From NCBI GenBank assembly GCA_027047745.1, contig JALTUB010000172.1, forward strand, positions 1 through 27,264: 27,264 nt of DNA. The letters are read 5' to 3'. The position numbers were made by a program, and so were the translations under genes. The notes under the pieces are model-generated. The model made no database searches, had not been told where the DNA came from, and saw nothing but the letters and a program-made list of their open reading frames with translations. The number at the start of each line of letters is the position of its first letter. Position 1 is the stretch's first letter. Shown one piece after another: positions 7,945 to 14,237 of this stretch. This stretch comes from Sulfurimonas sp. (GTDB lineage Bacteria > Campylobacterota > Campylobacteria > Campylobacterales > Sulfurimonadaceae).

Positions 7945-10443
7945 ATGAAAAATTTTAGCGTATCTTTTGATAGTATTAACGAGCTTGTAAACTCTAATAA
8001 TTCTTTGCCAATGGATTCAAAGAACATGTTAATACAGGTGTTTTGTGCAGATACAAATAAAGAGATACTTATAGAGATTCAAGAGTTCTTTATGAAACAT
8101 TTTTCTGCGTCTGTTATCATTGGTACAACTACAGATGGTATCATAGAAGATACAAATGTATATAATGGCACAAAAAGTGTAGCTACATTTACTACTTTTG
8201 AAAAATCAACTTTAAGATGTGCTATTGTTAAAAACGATGATTATCAAAATAATAGCTATGAAGTTGGAAAAGTTATAACAAAACAACTAGTATCTGAAAA
8301 TACAAAAGTTATTATTAGTTTTACAGATGGGATTATGACAAATGGTGAAGAGTATCTTGCAGGTATTGGCGAGATAGCACCAAAAGTTATCTTGTCTGGA
8401 GGAATGGCAGCTGATAATGGTAAACTTGTTAAAACTTATGTATTTAACAAACATGAAATAACAAGCTCTGGTGCTGTAGCTATTGCAATAGATAGTACAA
8501 GCTTAAACATTTCTACAGATTATGCTTTTGATTGGTTTCCTGTTGGCAAAAAGCTTATAGTTACCAAATCTATTAAAAACCGTGTCTATGAGATAGATGG
8601 TGTTTCTGCAGTTGATACCTATGCTAAATATTTTGGTAAAGAGTTAGCAAAAATATTACCTCATGCAGGTATAGAGTTTCCTTTGATATTTCAAAAAGAT
8701 GGTGTAAGCGTTGGTCGTGCCGTTATCGCTAAACATGAGGATAACTCCTTGACTTTTGCAGGAAATATACCTGAAGGTACAGAGGTTCGTTTTGGTGTTG
8801 GAAATGCTGAAAAAATTTTAGAAAATACAAAAAATAGTATAAATAATGTTTTGGATAAGTTCCAATCTATCCCAGAAGCTGTATTTACATACTCATGTAT
8901 GGCAAGACGAAGATTTATGGATGACAATATTTTAGATGAACTTAAAATATTGAAAAAATTAGGTAATGCTTCAGGCTTTTTTACATATGGCGAATTTTTT
9001 CACTCTAAGAGTAGTAATAAGCTACTGAATGAAACAATGACTTTACTAGTTATGAGTGAGAATAATGTACGCTCAGTTAAAAAACCTAAAGAGACACCTG
9101 TTACAAGCAACTATACATTAAGAGCTGAACATGTGATAGCACATCTAGCTAATGTTGTTTCAGATGAGTTGGCTGATTTGAATAAAAACTTAAAAAAACG
9201 CATACAAAAAAGCACAGAAGATATTTACAAACAAGCTTATTTTGATAAATTGACAGGTTTACCCAACAGAGAAAGTTTGATAAATAATATAGAAAACAGT
9301 AATGGAAAAGTTTTAATTCTTATAAATATAGATGACTTTACTACTATCAATGATTTTTATGGATATAAGGTAGGTGATTTGGTGTTAGCTAAACTAGCAA
9401 CTTTATTAGAAGAATTGCTTAGTAAAAAAGGTGCAACTCTTTATAAATTGGCTTCAGATGAGTTTGCGATTGTTATGAATAAATTTGAAACTATACATCA
9501 AAGAAATAAAACTATAAAAAAATATCTATCTTTTATAGATGAAAGTGACTTTATAATAGAACATAACAACATCCATGTTTCTGTTACAATAGCTATTTGT
9601 AATGTTGAAAAAGATAACAATTCTTTAGCAAATGCAGATATGACCCTTAAATTGGCTAAAAGAAACAATAAAGATTTCATGACCTATAGCGATGATTTGG
9701 ATTTATCTAAAAAGTCAAAAAGTAATCTTGAAACAGTGAATATTATAAAAACAGCTCTTTCTGATGATGGTATAGTTCCTTACTTTCAACCACTTTTAAA
9801 TCTAAAAACTGGTAAAATTGATAAGTATGAAGCACTGGTTAGACTAAAGAAAAAGGATGGAGAGGTTTTATCTCCTTTTGCATTTTTAGAGATAAGTGAG
9901 AAAGCAAAATTATATCCATATATCACAAATATAATGATAGAAAAAACATTTTTTTACTTTAAAGATAATGGACTTTCATTTAGTATAAATCTATCTTTTG
10001 ACGATATTATAGATAAGAGAAGAATGAACTATCTGTTTGCTATGATTGAAGAGTATGATATCGCATCACAGTTGACTGTTGAGATTTTAGAAACACAAGA
10101 AAACAGTGATAAAGAAGCAATAATGAAGTTTACAAAAAAGATTTATGATATAGGTGCAAAGATTGCTATTGATGATTTTGGAAGTGGATATGCAAACTTT
10201 GAACATATGACAACGATTCAATCAACTTACATGAAGATTGATGGCTCATTGATAAAAAATATTGATAAAGATGAAAATGCTAAGTTAGTTGTTGAAACTA
10301 TTATATCATTTGCAAAAAAATTAAATAAACTAATAGTTGCAGAGTTTGTTTACTCTAAAAAAGTTTATGATATTGTAAAAGATATGGGTGTTGACTATGT
10401 TCAGGGTTATTATATCGGAAAGCCATTGGAACATACTCTTTAA
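7945..10443 (+). CDS. FIST-GGDEF-EAL signalling protein (c-di-GMP phosphodiesterase candidate)
   Basis: This 832-residue protein, with no N-terminal membrane span, has a FIST_N/FIST_C sensory pair (about 1-385, with GTTTDGIIED, SGGMAADNG and GFFTYGEFF), a short helical linker, a GGDEF domain (about 410-550) and an EAL domain (about 570-832). FIST domains are thought to bind small ligands such as amino acids. The GGDEF signature is ASDEF at 503-507 and the I-site RxxD is not seen, so cyclase activity is unlikely. The EAL part keeps E629 (EALVRL), SINLS, EILET, D743-D744 (DDFGSGY), KID, E800 and Q820 (QGYY), so c-di-GMP hydrolysis is plausible. The usual AEGVE loop reads AEFVY. It starts 18 nt after ruvX with no good ribosome binding site and is convergent with the next gene. 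Confidence 0.9.
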   Translation: MKNFSVSFDSINELVNSNNSLPMDSKNMLIQVFCADTNKEILIEIQEFFMKHFSASVIIGTTTDGIIEDTNVYNGTKSVATFTTFEKSTLRCAIVKNDDYQNNSYEVGKVITKQLVSENTKVIISFTDGIMTNGEEYLAGIGEIAPKVILSGGMAADNGKLVKTYVFNKHEITSSGAVAIAIDSTSLNISTDYAFDWFPVGKKLIVTKSIKNRVYEIDGVSAVDTYAKYFGKELAKILPHAGIEFPLIFQKDGVSVGRAVIAKHEDNSLTFAGNIPEGTEVRFGVGNAEKILENTKNSINNVLDKFQSIPEAVFTYSCMARRRFMDDNILDELKILKKLGNASGFFTYGEFFHSKSSNKLLNETMTLLVMSENNVRSVKKPKETPVTSNYTLRAEHVIAHLANVVSDELADLNKNLKKRIQKSTEDIYKQAYFDKLTGLPNRESLINNIENSNGKVLILINIDDFTTINDFYGYKVGDLVLAKLATLLEELLSKKGATLYKLASDEFAIVMNKFETIHQRNKTIKKYLSFIDESDFIIEHNNIHVSVTIAICNVEKDNNSLANADMTLKLAKRNNKDFMTYSDDLDLSKKSKSNLETVNIIKTALSDDGIVPYFQPLLNLKTGKIDKYEALVRLKKKDGEVLSPFAFLEISEKAKLYPYITNIMIEKTFFYFKDNGLSFSINLSFDDIIDKRRMNYLFAMIEEYDIASQLTVEILETQENSDKEAIMKFTKKIYDIGAKIAIDDFGSGYANFEHMTTIQSTYMKIDGSLIKNIDKDENAKLVVETIISFAKKLNKLIVAEFVYSKKVYDIVKDMGVDYVQGYYIGKPLEHTL

Positions 10444-10457
10444 AGGGCATTTATAAA

Positions 10458-11195
10458 TTATTTGCTCATGATAAATAGATTGTTACTCTCGTGTGTTACC
10501 TCTGTAAACCTCTCTTTTAATTCTCTATCAAAAGTCAATATAAATACATTTGTATTTTTAAGTTTTGCGTTTTGAAACTCTTGAAGTAAGATGTCATCTG
10601 CTATGTTTTTACCATGTGAACACTTTGTAAAGTTAAACGACTGTAGCGTTTTTCCATAATCATAAAGATTTGCTTCCCATTCCTTTTTTTTAAGATAAAG
10701 TGAGTCGGGGTTTGCTGCTAAAAATATATGATTATCGTCTATTTCATACTTTTCAATAATATCACTAAAGATAGATGAGATACTTGAAAAGTTTTCTATA
10801 TCCCAAAAAAGATAGCTTTTGTTCGCTTTAGATTTGTGCTGTTTGTTGATAAGTTTTAATCTTTTTGTGATGTTGAAGTTACTGTAAGCTCTATCGTTTG
10901 TAAATAAAATAGACTCTTTAAGTTTTTGTGCATCTTTGGTCTCAAAATCCAAAATCTTACCTAGCTCCAAATAAAATCTTAGGTTTTGTAACTCATGAGC
11001 AGCACTACCTTTTTGATATTTTTTAAGTTTTGCTAGTTTTGATTTTGAAAAAACAAGTGCAACACTCATCTTTTCATGATTTGCATAAGCTTGTTTTGTT
11101 CTAAAAAATATATCTTTAGCATCTGCTGTATCTGGGATAGTTACACTCCCCCGATATTTCTTCTCGATAAATATTTTTTGGATACTTAGTGACAT
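10458..11195 (-). CDS. Unknown protein with NYN/PIN-like nuclease motifs
   Basis: The family of this 245-residue protein was not recognised outright. The C-terminal half (about 122-245) carries a pattern typical of NYN-type PIN nucleases: a hydrophobic strand ending in an acidic motif (YLFWDIENF, D-x-E-N), a middle acidic helix (KNIADDILLQEF) and a strand plus acidic turn (VFILTFDRELKERF). These would supply the metal-binding acidic residues. The N-terminal half is basic and lysine-rich, possibly for nucleic acid binding. The start overlaps the end of the upstream gene by 10 nt, so the two are translationally coupled and probably act together. An RNase-like role is inferred from motifs only. 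Confidence 0.6.
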   Translation of the reverse strand: MSLSIQKIFIEKKYRGSVTIPDTADAKDIFFRTKQAYANHEKMSVALVFSKSKLAKLKKYQKGSAAHELQNLRFYLELGKILDFETKDAQKLKESILFTNDRAYSNFNITKRLKLINKQHKSKANKSYLFWDIENFSSISSIFSDIIEKYEIDDNHIFLAANPDSLYLKKKEWEANLYDYGKTLQSFNFTKCSHGKNIADDILLQEFQNAKLKNTNVFILTFDRELKERFTEVTHESNNLFIMSK

Positions 11196-11836
11196 TTAAA
11201 AAATTCTATAGCTTCTATTTCATCATCACTAAGTAGCTCTTTATCTTTGTTAGTGTAGTCTTTTATCGTATCATTTATCTTAGTTTGACAATAGTTAAAA
11301 AGTATATCATGAGCTTGTTTGTTGTCATCTAAAAAACCAAGTCCACTAAATTGAAATGGCTCTTTTTGTTCTATACAAAGAAGTGTACCATCACATTTTT
11401 CTTCCAAAACTTCTACTAAGATTCTGTAAGTGATATTAAATTCAGTAGCCTGCCAACCAATATCTTCTAAGCCGTCATCTGCAAATTTATCAACCCCATC
11501 ACCTGTTGTGTCATCGTAAGAGGCACGAGGAGTATTTATCTTTATAAGTGCTTGCCAGTTGGAAAAAGCTTTTATAAGAACTCTCTCATCATCCTCTACA
11601 ACTTGATAGTTTTTACCTAATATTTCTGTAAGTGTTTGAGGCTTACTAGGCATAAGAGATGAAGTCTTCGTTGGTGCGTATTTATCTTGGTAGATAAAGA
11701 TTTCATTTTCACTAAAAGGCTCAAAAACCACTTCACCTTTGATGTTTATACCATAAAGTTTTTTTGAGTTTACTGCCTTTAGTAACTCATTTTTATCTAC
11801 TGTTACAATCTCTTTAAAAAGGTTAAATTTTTTCAT
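11186..11836 (-). CDS. Hypothetical acidic protein, first gene of a two-gene unit
   Basis: The 216-residue product was not recognised. It is acidic (for example DDTTGDGVDKFADDGLED and a terminal LLSDDEIEAIEFF) with no membrane span or signal peptide, so it is probably cytoplasmic. It shows no catalytic motif. A minus-strand -10 (TATAAT, 11869-11874) lies about 33 nt upstream of the ATG, and a purine-rich GAGAGA precedes the start. Its 3' end overlaps the NYN/PIN-like gene by 10 nt, suggesting a partner or regulator role for that protein. The function is open. Confidence 0.7.
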   Translation of the reverse strand: MKKFNLFKEIVTVDKNELLKAVNSKKLYGINIKGEVVFEPFSENEIFIYQDKYAPTKTSSLMPSKPQTLTEILGKNYQVVEDDERVLIKAFSNWQALIKINTPRASYDDTTGDGVDKFADDGLEDIGWQATEFNITYRILVEVLEEKCDGTLLCIEQKEPFQFSGLGFLDDNKQAHDILFNYCQTKINDTIKDYTNKDKELLSDDEIEAIEFFKCH

Positions 11837-11868
11837 AATTTTTATCTCTCGTGCTTAAATTTCTTGGC

Positions 11869-11874
11869 ATTATA
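11869..11874 (-). promoter_or_regulatory. -10 element for the 11836-10458 gene pair
   Basis: A perfect TATAAT on the minus strand, with transcription expected near 11862 and a leader of about 26 nt. No convincing -35 is seen. It lies back to back with the ilvC -10 at 11907-11912, so the two promoters share about 30 bp. Confidence 0.55.
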
Positions 11875-11906
11875 CATAACTAATAAAAGGTTTATCATTA
11901 ATTGAG

Positions 11907-11912
11907 TATAAT
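11907..11912 (+). promoter_or_regulatory. -10 element of ilvC
   Basis: Perfect TATAAT (context GAGTATAATGCG), placing the start of transcription near 11919 and leaving a leader of about 50 nt before the ATG at 11970. No -35 hexamer is evident, which is common for housekeeping promoters of Campylobacterota. Confidence 0.6.
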
Positions 11913-11923
11913 GCGACAAATTT

Positions 11924-11941
11924 TTAAGGTTAAGACCTTAA
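11924..11941. repeat. Inverted repeat just downstream of the ilvC start point
   Basis: TTAAGGT (11924-11930), a 4-nt spacer TAAG and ACCTTAA (11935-11941) form a perfect 7-bp inverted repeat that starts about 12 bp after the -10. It could be an operator or a small leader hairpin. No known binding consensus was matched. Confidence 0.5.
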
Positions 11942-11969
11942 TACTTAATAAAAGCTACAAGGAAATATT

Positions 11970-12992
11970 ATGGCATTAAATGTTTACTATGACAAAGATA
12001 CAAGTTTAGACCTAATCAAAAGCAAAAAAGTTGCAATGATTGGTTTTGGTTCTCAAGGACACGCACACGCAGAAAACTTAAGAGATAGTGGTGTTGAAGT
12101 TATTGTTGGTCTTCGTAAGGGTGGATCTTCTTGGGCAAAAGCTGAAGCAAAAAACTTTGAGGTTTTAACAGTTGCAGAGGCTACTGCAAAAGCCAATGTA
12201 ATCATGATTCTTCTTCCAGATGAAAATCAAGCAAAAATATATAAAGAAGAGATTGAGCCAAACCTAAATGCAGGTGATACTATCGCATTTGGTCATGGTT
12301 TTAACATTCACTACAGTAGTATCATCCCTGCTGCAGATATAAATGTAACAATGATTGCACCAAAAGCACCAGGACATACTGTTCGTTCTGAATTTGTTCG
12401 TGGTGGAGGTATCCCTGACCTTATCGCTGTTGGAAACAACCCTGCTGGAAATACAAAAGAGTTAGCTCTTTCTTACGCATCAGCAATCGGTGGTGGTCGT
12501 ACTGCTATTATCGAAACTACTTTTAAAGATGAAACTGAAACTGACCTTTTTGGTGAACAAGCTGTTCTTTGTGGTGGTGTAACTTCTCTTGTTCAAGCTG
12601 GTTTTGAAACGCTAACTGAAGCTGGTTATGCTCCTGAAATGGCATACTTTGAGTGTTTACATGAGCTAAAACTTATCGTTGACTTAATGTTTGAGGGTGG
12701 TATCGCTGATATGAGATACTCTATCTCAAATACTGCTGAGTATGGTGACTATGTTTCTGGTAAACGAGTTATCAACAACGAGTCTAAAGAAGCTATGAAA
12801 GAGATTTTAAAAGAGATTCAAGATGGTAGATTTGCAAAAGACTTTATCTTAGAAGGTCAAGCAGGTTACCCTCGTATGAATGCAGAGCGTGCAAATGCAA
12901 AAGCTTCTCTAATCGAGCAAACAGGTAATGGACTTCGTGAAATGATGCCATGGATTAGTGCTAATAAAATTGTAAACACAGATAAGAACTAG
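11970..12992 (+). CDS. ilvC: Ketol-acid reductoisomerase (class I)
   Basis: IlvC converts 2-acetolactate or 2-aceto-2-hydroxybutyrate to the 2,3-dihydroxy acids in valine, leucine and isoleucine synthesis, using NADPH and Mg2+. The 340-residue length is that of the short class I form. The Rossmann signature GFGSQGHAHAENLRDSG is near residue 25, followed by VGLRKGGSSW, whose arginine and serines fit NADPH preference. The metal and substrate residues are in DETETDLFGEQAVLCGG, and APKAPGHTVRSEFVRGGG is typical. AAGGAA precedes the ATG. It is a single gene here, away from ilvBH, with its own -10 and a leader inverted repeat. No hairpin terminator directly follows the stop; the strong one at 13080-13112 may serve it. 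Confidence 0.98.
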   Translation: MALNVYYDKDTSLDLIKSKKVAMIGFGSQGHAHAENLRDSGVEVIVGLRKGGSSWAKAEAKNFEVLTVAEATAKANVIMILLPDENQAKIYKEEIEPNLNAGDTIAFGHGFNIHYSSIIPAADINVTMIAPKAPGHTVRSEFVRGGGIPDLIAVGNNPAGNTKELALSYASAIGGGRTAIIETTFKDETETDLFGEQAVLCGGVTSLVQAGFETLTEAGYAPEMAYFECLHELKLIVDLMFEGGIADMRYSISNTAEYGDYVSGKRVINNESKEAMKEILKEIQDGRFAKDFILEGQAGYPRMNAERANAKASLIEQTGNGLREMMPWISANKIVNTDKN

Positions 12993-13006
12993 TATTTATT
13001 TTTTTG

Positions 13007-13015
13007 TGGTATAAT
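13007..13015 (+). promoter_or_regulatory. Extended -10 promoter of a predicted small RNA
   Basis: TGG followed by a perfect TATAAT (13010-13015) forms an extended -10 just after the ilvC stop, with a T-rich stretch upstream (12993-13005) and no -35. Transcription should start near 13021-13022, exactly where complementarity to the downstream mini-ORF begins. Confidence 0.65.
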
Positions 13016-13020
13016 TCTAT

Positions 13021-13112
13021 TTGTAACAAGGTAGCTCCTTTGTAGTTATGGTTGATTACCATAATTATTGGGACGATAAGGGTAACTAGTTTTCTAGTTA
13101 CCCTTTTTTTTT
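13021..13112 (+). ncRNA. Predicted small RNA, candidate antitoxin antisense to the 13166 mini-ORF
   Basis: This stretch has the build of a stand-alone small RNA of about 90 nt: an extended -10 promoter, three possible stem-loops and an intrinsic terminator. Stem 1 pairs ACAAGG (13026-13031) with CCTTTGT, with one bulge. Stem 2 is a perfect 7-bp TTATGGT/ACCATAA (13046-13064). Stem 3 is the terminator. The first 20 nt are complementary to 13154-13173, which covers the Shine-Dalgarno and start codon of the mini-ORF downstream (9+6+4 bp with a 1-nt bulge on each strand). Both lie on the same strand, so pairing would be between two RNAs or between two parts of a read-through transcript. Known type I antitoxins block toxin translation in this way. 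The RNA itself has not been shown to exist. Confidence 0.6.
13080..13112 (+). terminator. Strong Rho-independent terminator of the small RNA (and perhaps ilvC)
   Basis: GGGTAACTAG (13080-13089), loop TTTT, and CTAGTTACCC (13094-13103) form a perfect 10-bp stem followed by nine T (13104-13112). It is one of the two strongest terminators in the window. Confidence 0.92.
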
Positions 13113-13153
13113 GCTAAATTTTTAGTGGGTTGTGATGGGTGGGATCCTAATAT

Positions 13154-13173
13154 AAGGAGCTAACCTTGTACAA
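13154..13173 (+). promoter_or_regulatory. Translation start region of the mini-ORF, complementary to the small RNA
   Basis: The stretch AAGGAGCTAACCTTGT (13154-13169) plus ACAA holds a perfect AAGGAG ribosome binding site and the TTG start codon at 13166. The same-strand segment 13021-13040 (containing ACAAGGTAGCTCCTT) is its reverse complement apart from one extra A here and one extra A there. A match of this length within 150 bp is very unlikely by chance. Confidence 0.75.
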
Positions 13174-13231
13174 CAAACTAGTGCTAATCACACTAATCTT
13201 GATGTTTCTGTTTACAGTGCGTCTTTATTAG
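13166..13231 (+). CDS. Predicted 21-residue hydrophobic membrane peptide (type I toxin-like)
   Basis: A 21-codon ORF starts with TTG at 13166, six bases after a perfect AAGGAG, and ends with TAG at 13229-13231. The peptide opens MYNK, has an uninterrupted hydrophobic core LVLITLILMFLF and ends in TVRLY, so it should span the membrane once with positive charges at both ends. In size and composition it resembles the Ibs toxins of E. coli (19 residues, hydrophobic, ending in an aromatic residue); that likeness is by eye only and may be convergent. No clear promoter lies between the upstream terminator and the ribosome binding site; TAAATT at 13115-13120 is the best weak -10. A stem-loop follows at 13236-13258. 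Alternatives are a leader peptide or a chance ORF, though the antisense match argues against chance. Confidence 0.55.
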   Translation: MYNKLVLITLILMFLFTVRLY

Positions 13232-13232
13232 T

Positions 13233-13258
13233 AAAAAGTGGGATTAATCACCCCACTT
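13233..13258 (-). terminator. Terminator of the HDOD-rnr-holA transcript, possibly bidirectional
   Basis: AAGTGGG (13236-13242) and CCCACTT (13252-13258) form a 7-bp stem with a 9-nt loop. Read on the minus strand the stem is followed by five T (13237-13233), giving an intrinsic terminator 11 bp after the holA stop. On the plus strand it closes the mini-ORF transcript but lacks a T run. Confidence 0.7.
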
Positions 13259-13268
13259 GATTGGTACT

Positions 13269-14237
13269 TTACAGTAACTTCTGCACCCTTATCAAACTAG
13301 ACAATAAAATCGCATGTTTATCTACATTGGAGCTTTTCATTTTAAGTTCACTTGTTAGTAATAGTTCATGTAGTTTTGAGTAGGTACTTGGTTTAAACTT
13401 TAGAGACAAAGCTGCTTTTTCATCTACTACAAATTTTGGGGCAGGGTAGCCTAGTATCTCTAGTGCATTTGGAGCGCCATTTACTCTTATGTAGATGTTA
13501 AACATGTAAAGTTGTGTTAGATAAGATGTTATAGCTGTGATAACTCGTATCTCATCTTCGCCATGCTCTAAAATATTTCTCAAGTCATCAGTGAACTCTT
13601 TTTTACCAAGTATCTTTTTTATAAAGTCATCAAGATTTACTTCACTAAGTCCATACACAAGACTCTCAACATCTTTTGTCGTTATCTCTTTGTCGTAAAC
13701 TCTAAATTTTTCTATCTCATTGCAAGAGAGGGCAACATCCCCATTGTGTATTCTAAGCAGATGAGATATAGTAAATTTGTCTATGTTTACATTTTTTTCT
13801 TTGGCTACGAGTGCAACAAGATTTTGAGCTTCATAATCTTTTGGATGAAAAAATCTTACACTCATTGTTTTTTTAGTTCCAAAAGCTTTTTTGTTATTGT
13901 AGGTCTTATGGTCACTTCCATAGTAGGCGTAAACGAAAATATTATCAGGATTTTTTTCACAAAAATCAAGTAAAATATCTAACTCTTTTTTAGGAACTTT
14001 TTTTTCACTTTTGATTATAAGTATATTTCTATCGCCAAAAAGTGAGCCTTGTGATAGATGTGCTTTTGCAGAGTTAAAGTCATACTCATCATGATAAAAG
14101 TTGAGTATATTTGCATCTTCAACGCTTGTCATCATTTTTGTGTACATATCGATAAGAAAACTACTTTCTCCAAAAAAAACAAAACTATTAGAGACGGTTT
14201 TGTTTTGGATGTGCTTATCTAACTCATTTTTATACAT
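13269..14237 (-). CDS. holA: DNA polymerase III subunit delta
   Basis: The delta subunit is part of the clamp loader that opens the beta clamp for the replicative polymerase. The 322-residue protein matches the divergent delta family: an N-terminal AAA+-like module without a Walker A motif (SFVFFGESSFLIDMYTKMM, then the GSLFGDRNILIIKSEKK segment), a middle helical region (HNGDVALSCNEIEKF) and a C-terminal collar domain. ATG at 14237 gives the common 8-nt overlap with the end of rnr. TTG codons at 14252 and 14249 would extend it by a few residues with no better ribosome binding site. It is the last gene of a minus-strand run HDOD-rnr-holA and ends just before a terminator. Confidence 0.88.
   Translation of the reverse strand: MYKNELDKHIQNKTVSNSFVFFGESSFLIDMYTKMMTSVEDANILNFYHDEYDFNSAKAHLSQGSLFGDRNILIIKSEKKVPKKELDILLDFCEKNPDNIFVYAYYGSDHKTYNNKKAFGTKKTMSVRFFHPKDYEAQNLVALVAKEKNVNIDKFTISHLLRIHNGDVALSCNEIEKFRVYDKEITTKDVESLVYGLSEVNLDDFIKKILGKKEFTDDLRNILEHGEDEIRVITAITSYLTQLYMFNIYIRVNGAPNALEILGYPAPKFVVDEKAALSLKFKPSTYSKLHELLLTSELKMKSSNVDKHAILLSSLIRVQKLL

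Noticed and set aside
10444..10457. Terminator between the convergent FIST-GGDEF-EAL and NYN/PIN-like genes
   Set aside because: Only 14 bp separate the genes and no stem-loop with a T run is visible on either strand.
13048..13089. 13-residue ORF (ATG at 13048, opening MVDYHNYW) inside the predicted small RNA
   Set aside because: There is no ribosome binding site at a usable distance, and the ATG lies in the left arm of a perfect stem-loop. It is more likely a by-product of the RNA structure.
13124..13143. G-rich stretch as a G-quadruplex
   Set aside because: Only three runs of GGG are present; a standard intramolecular quadruplex needs four.
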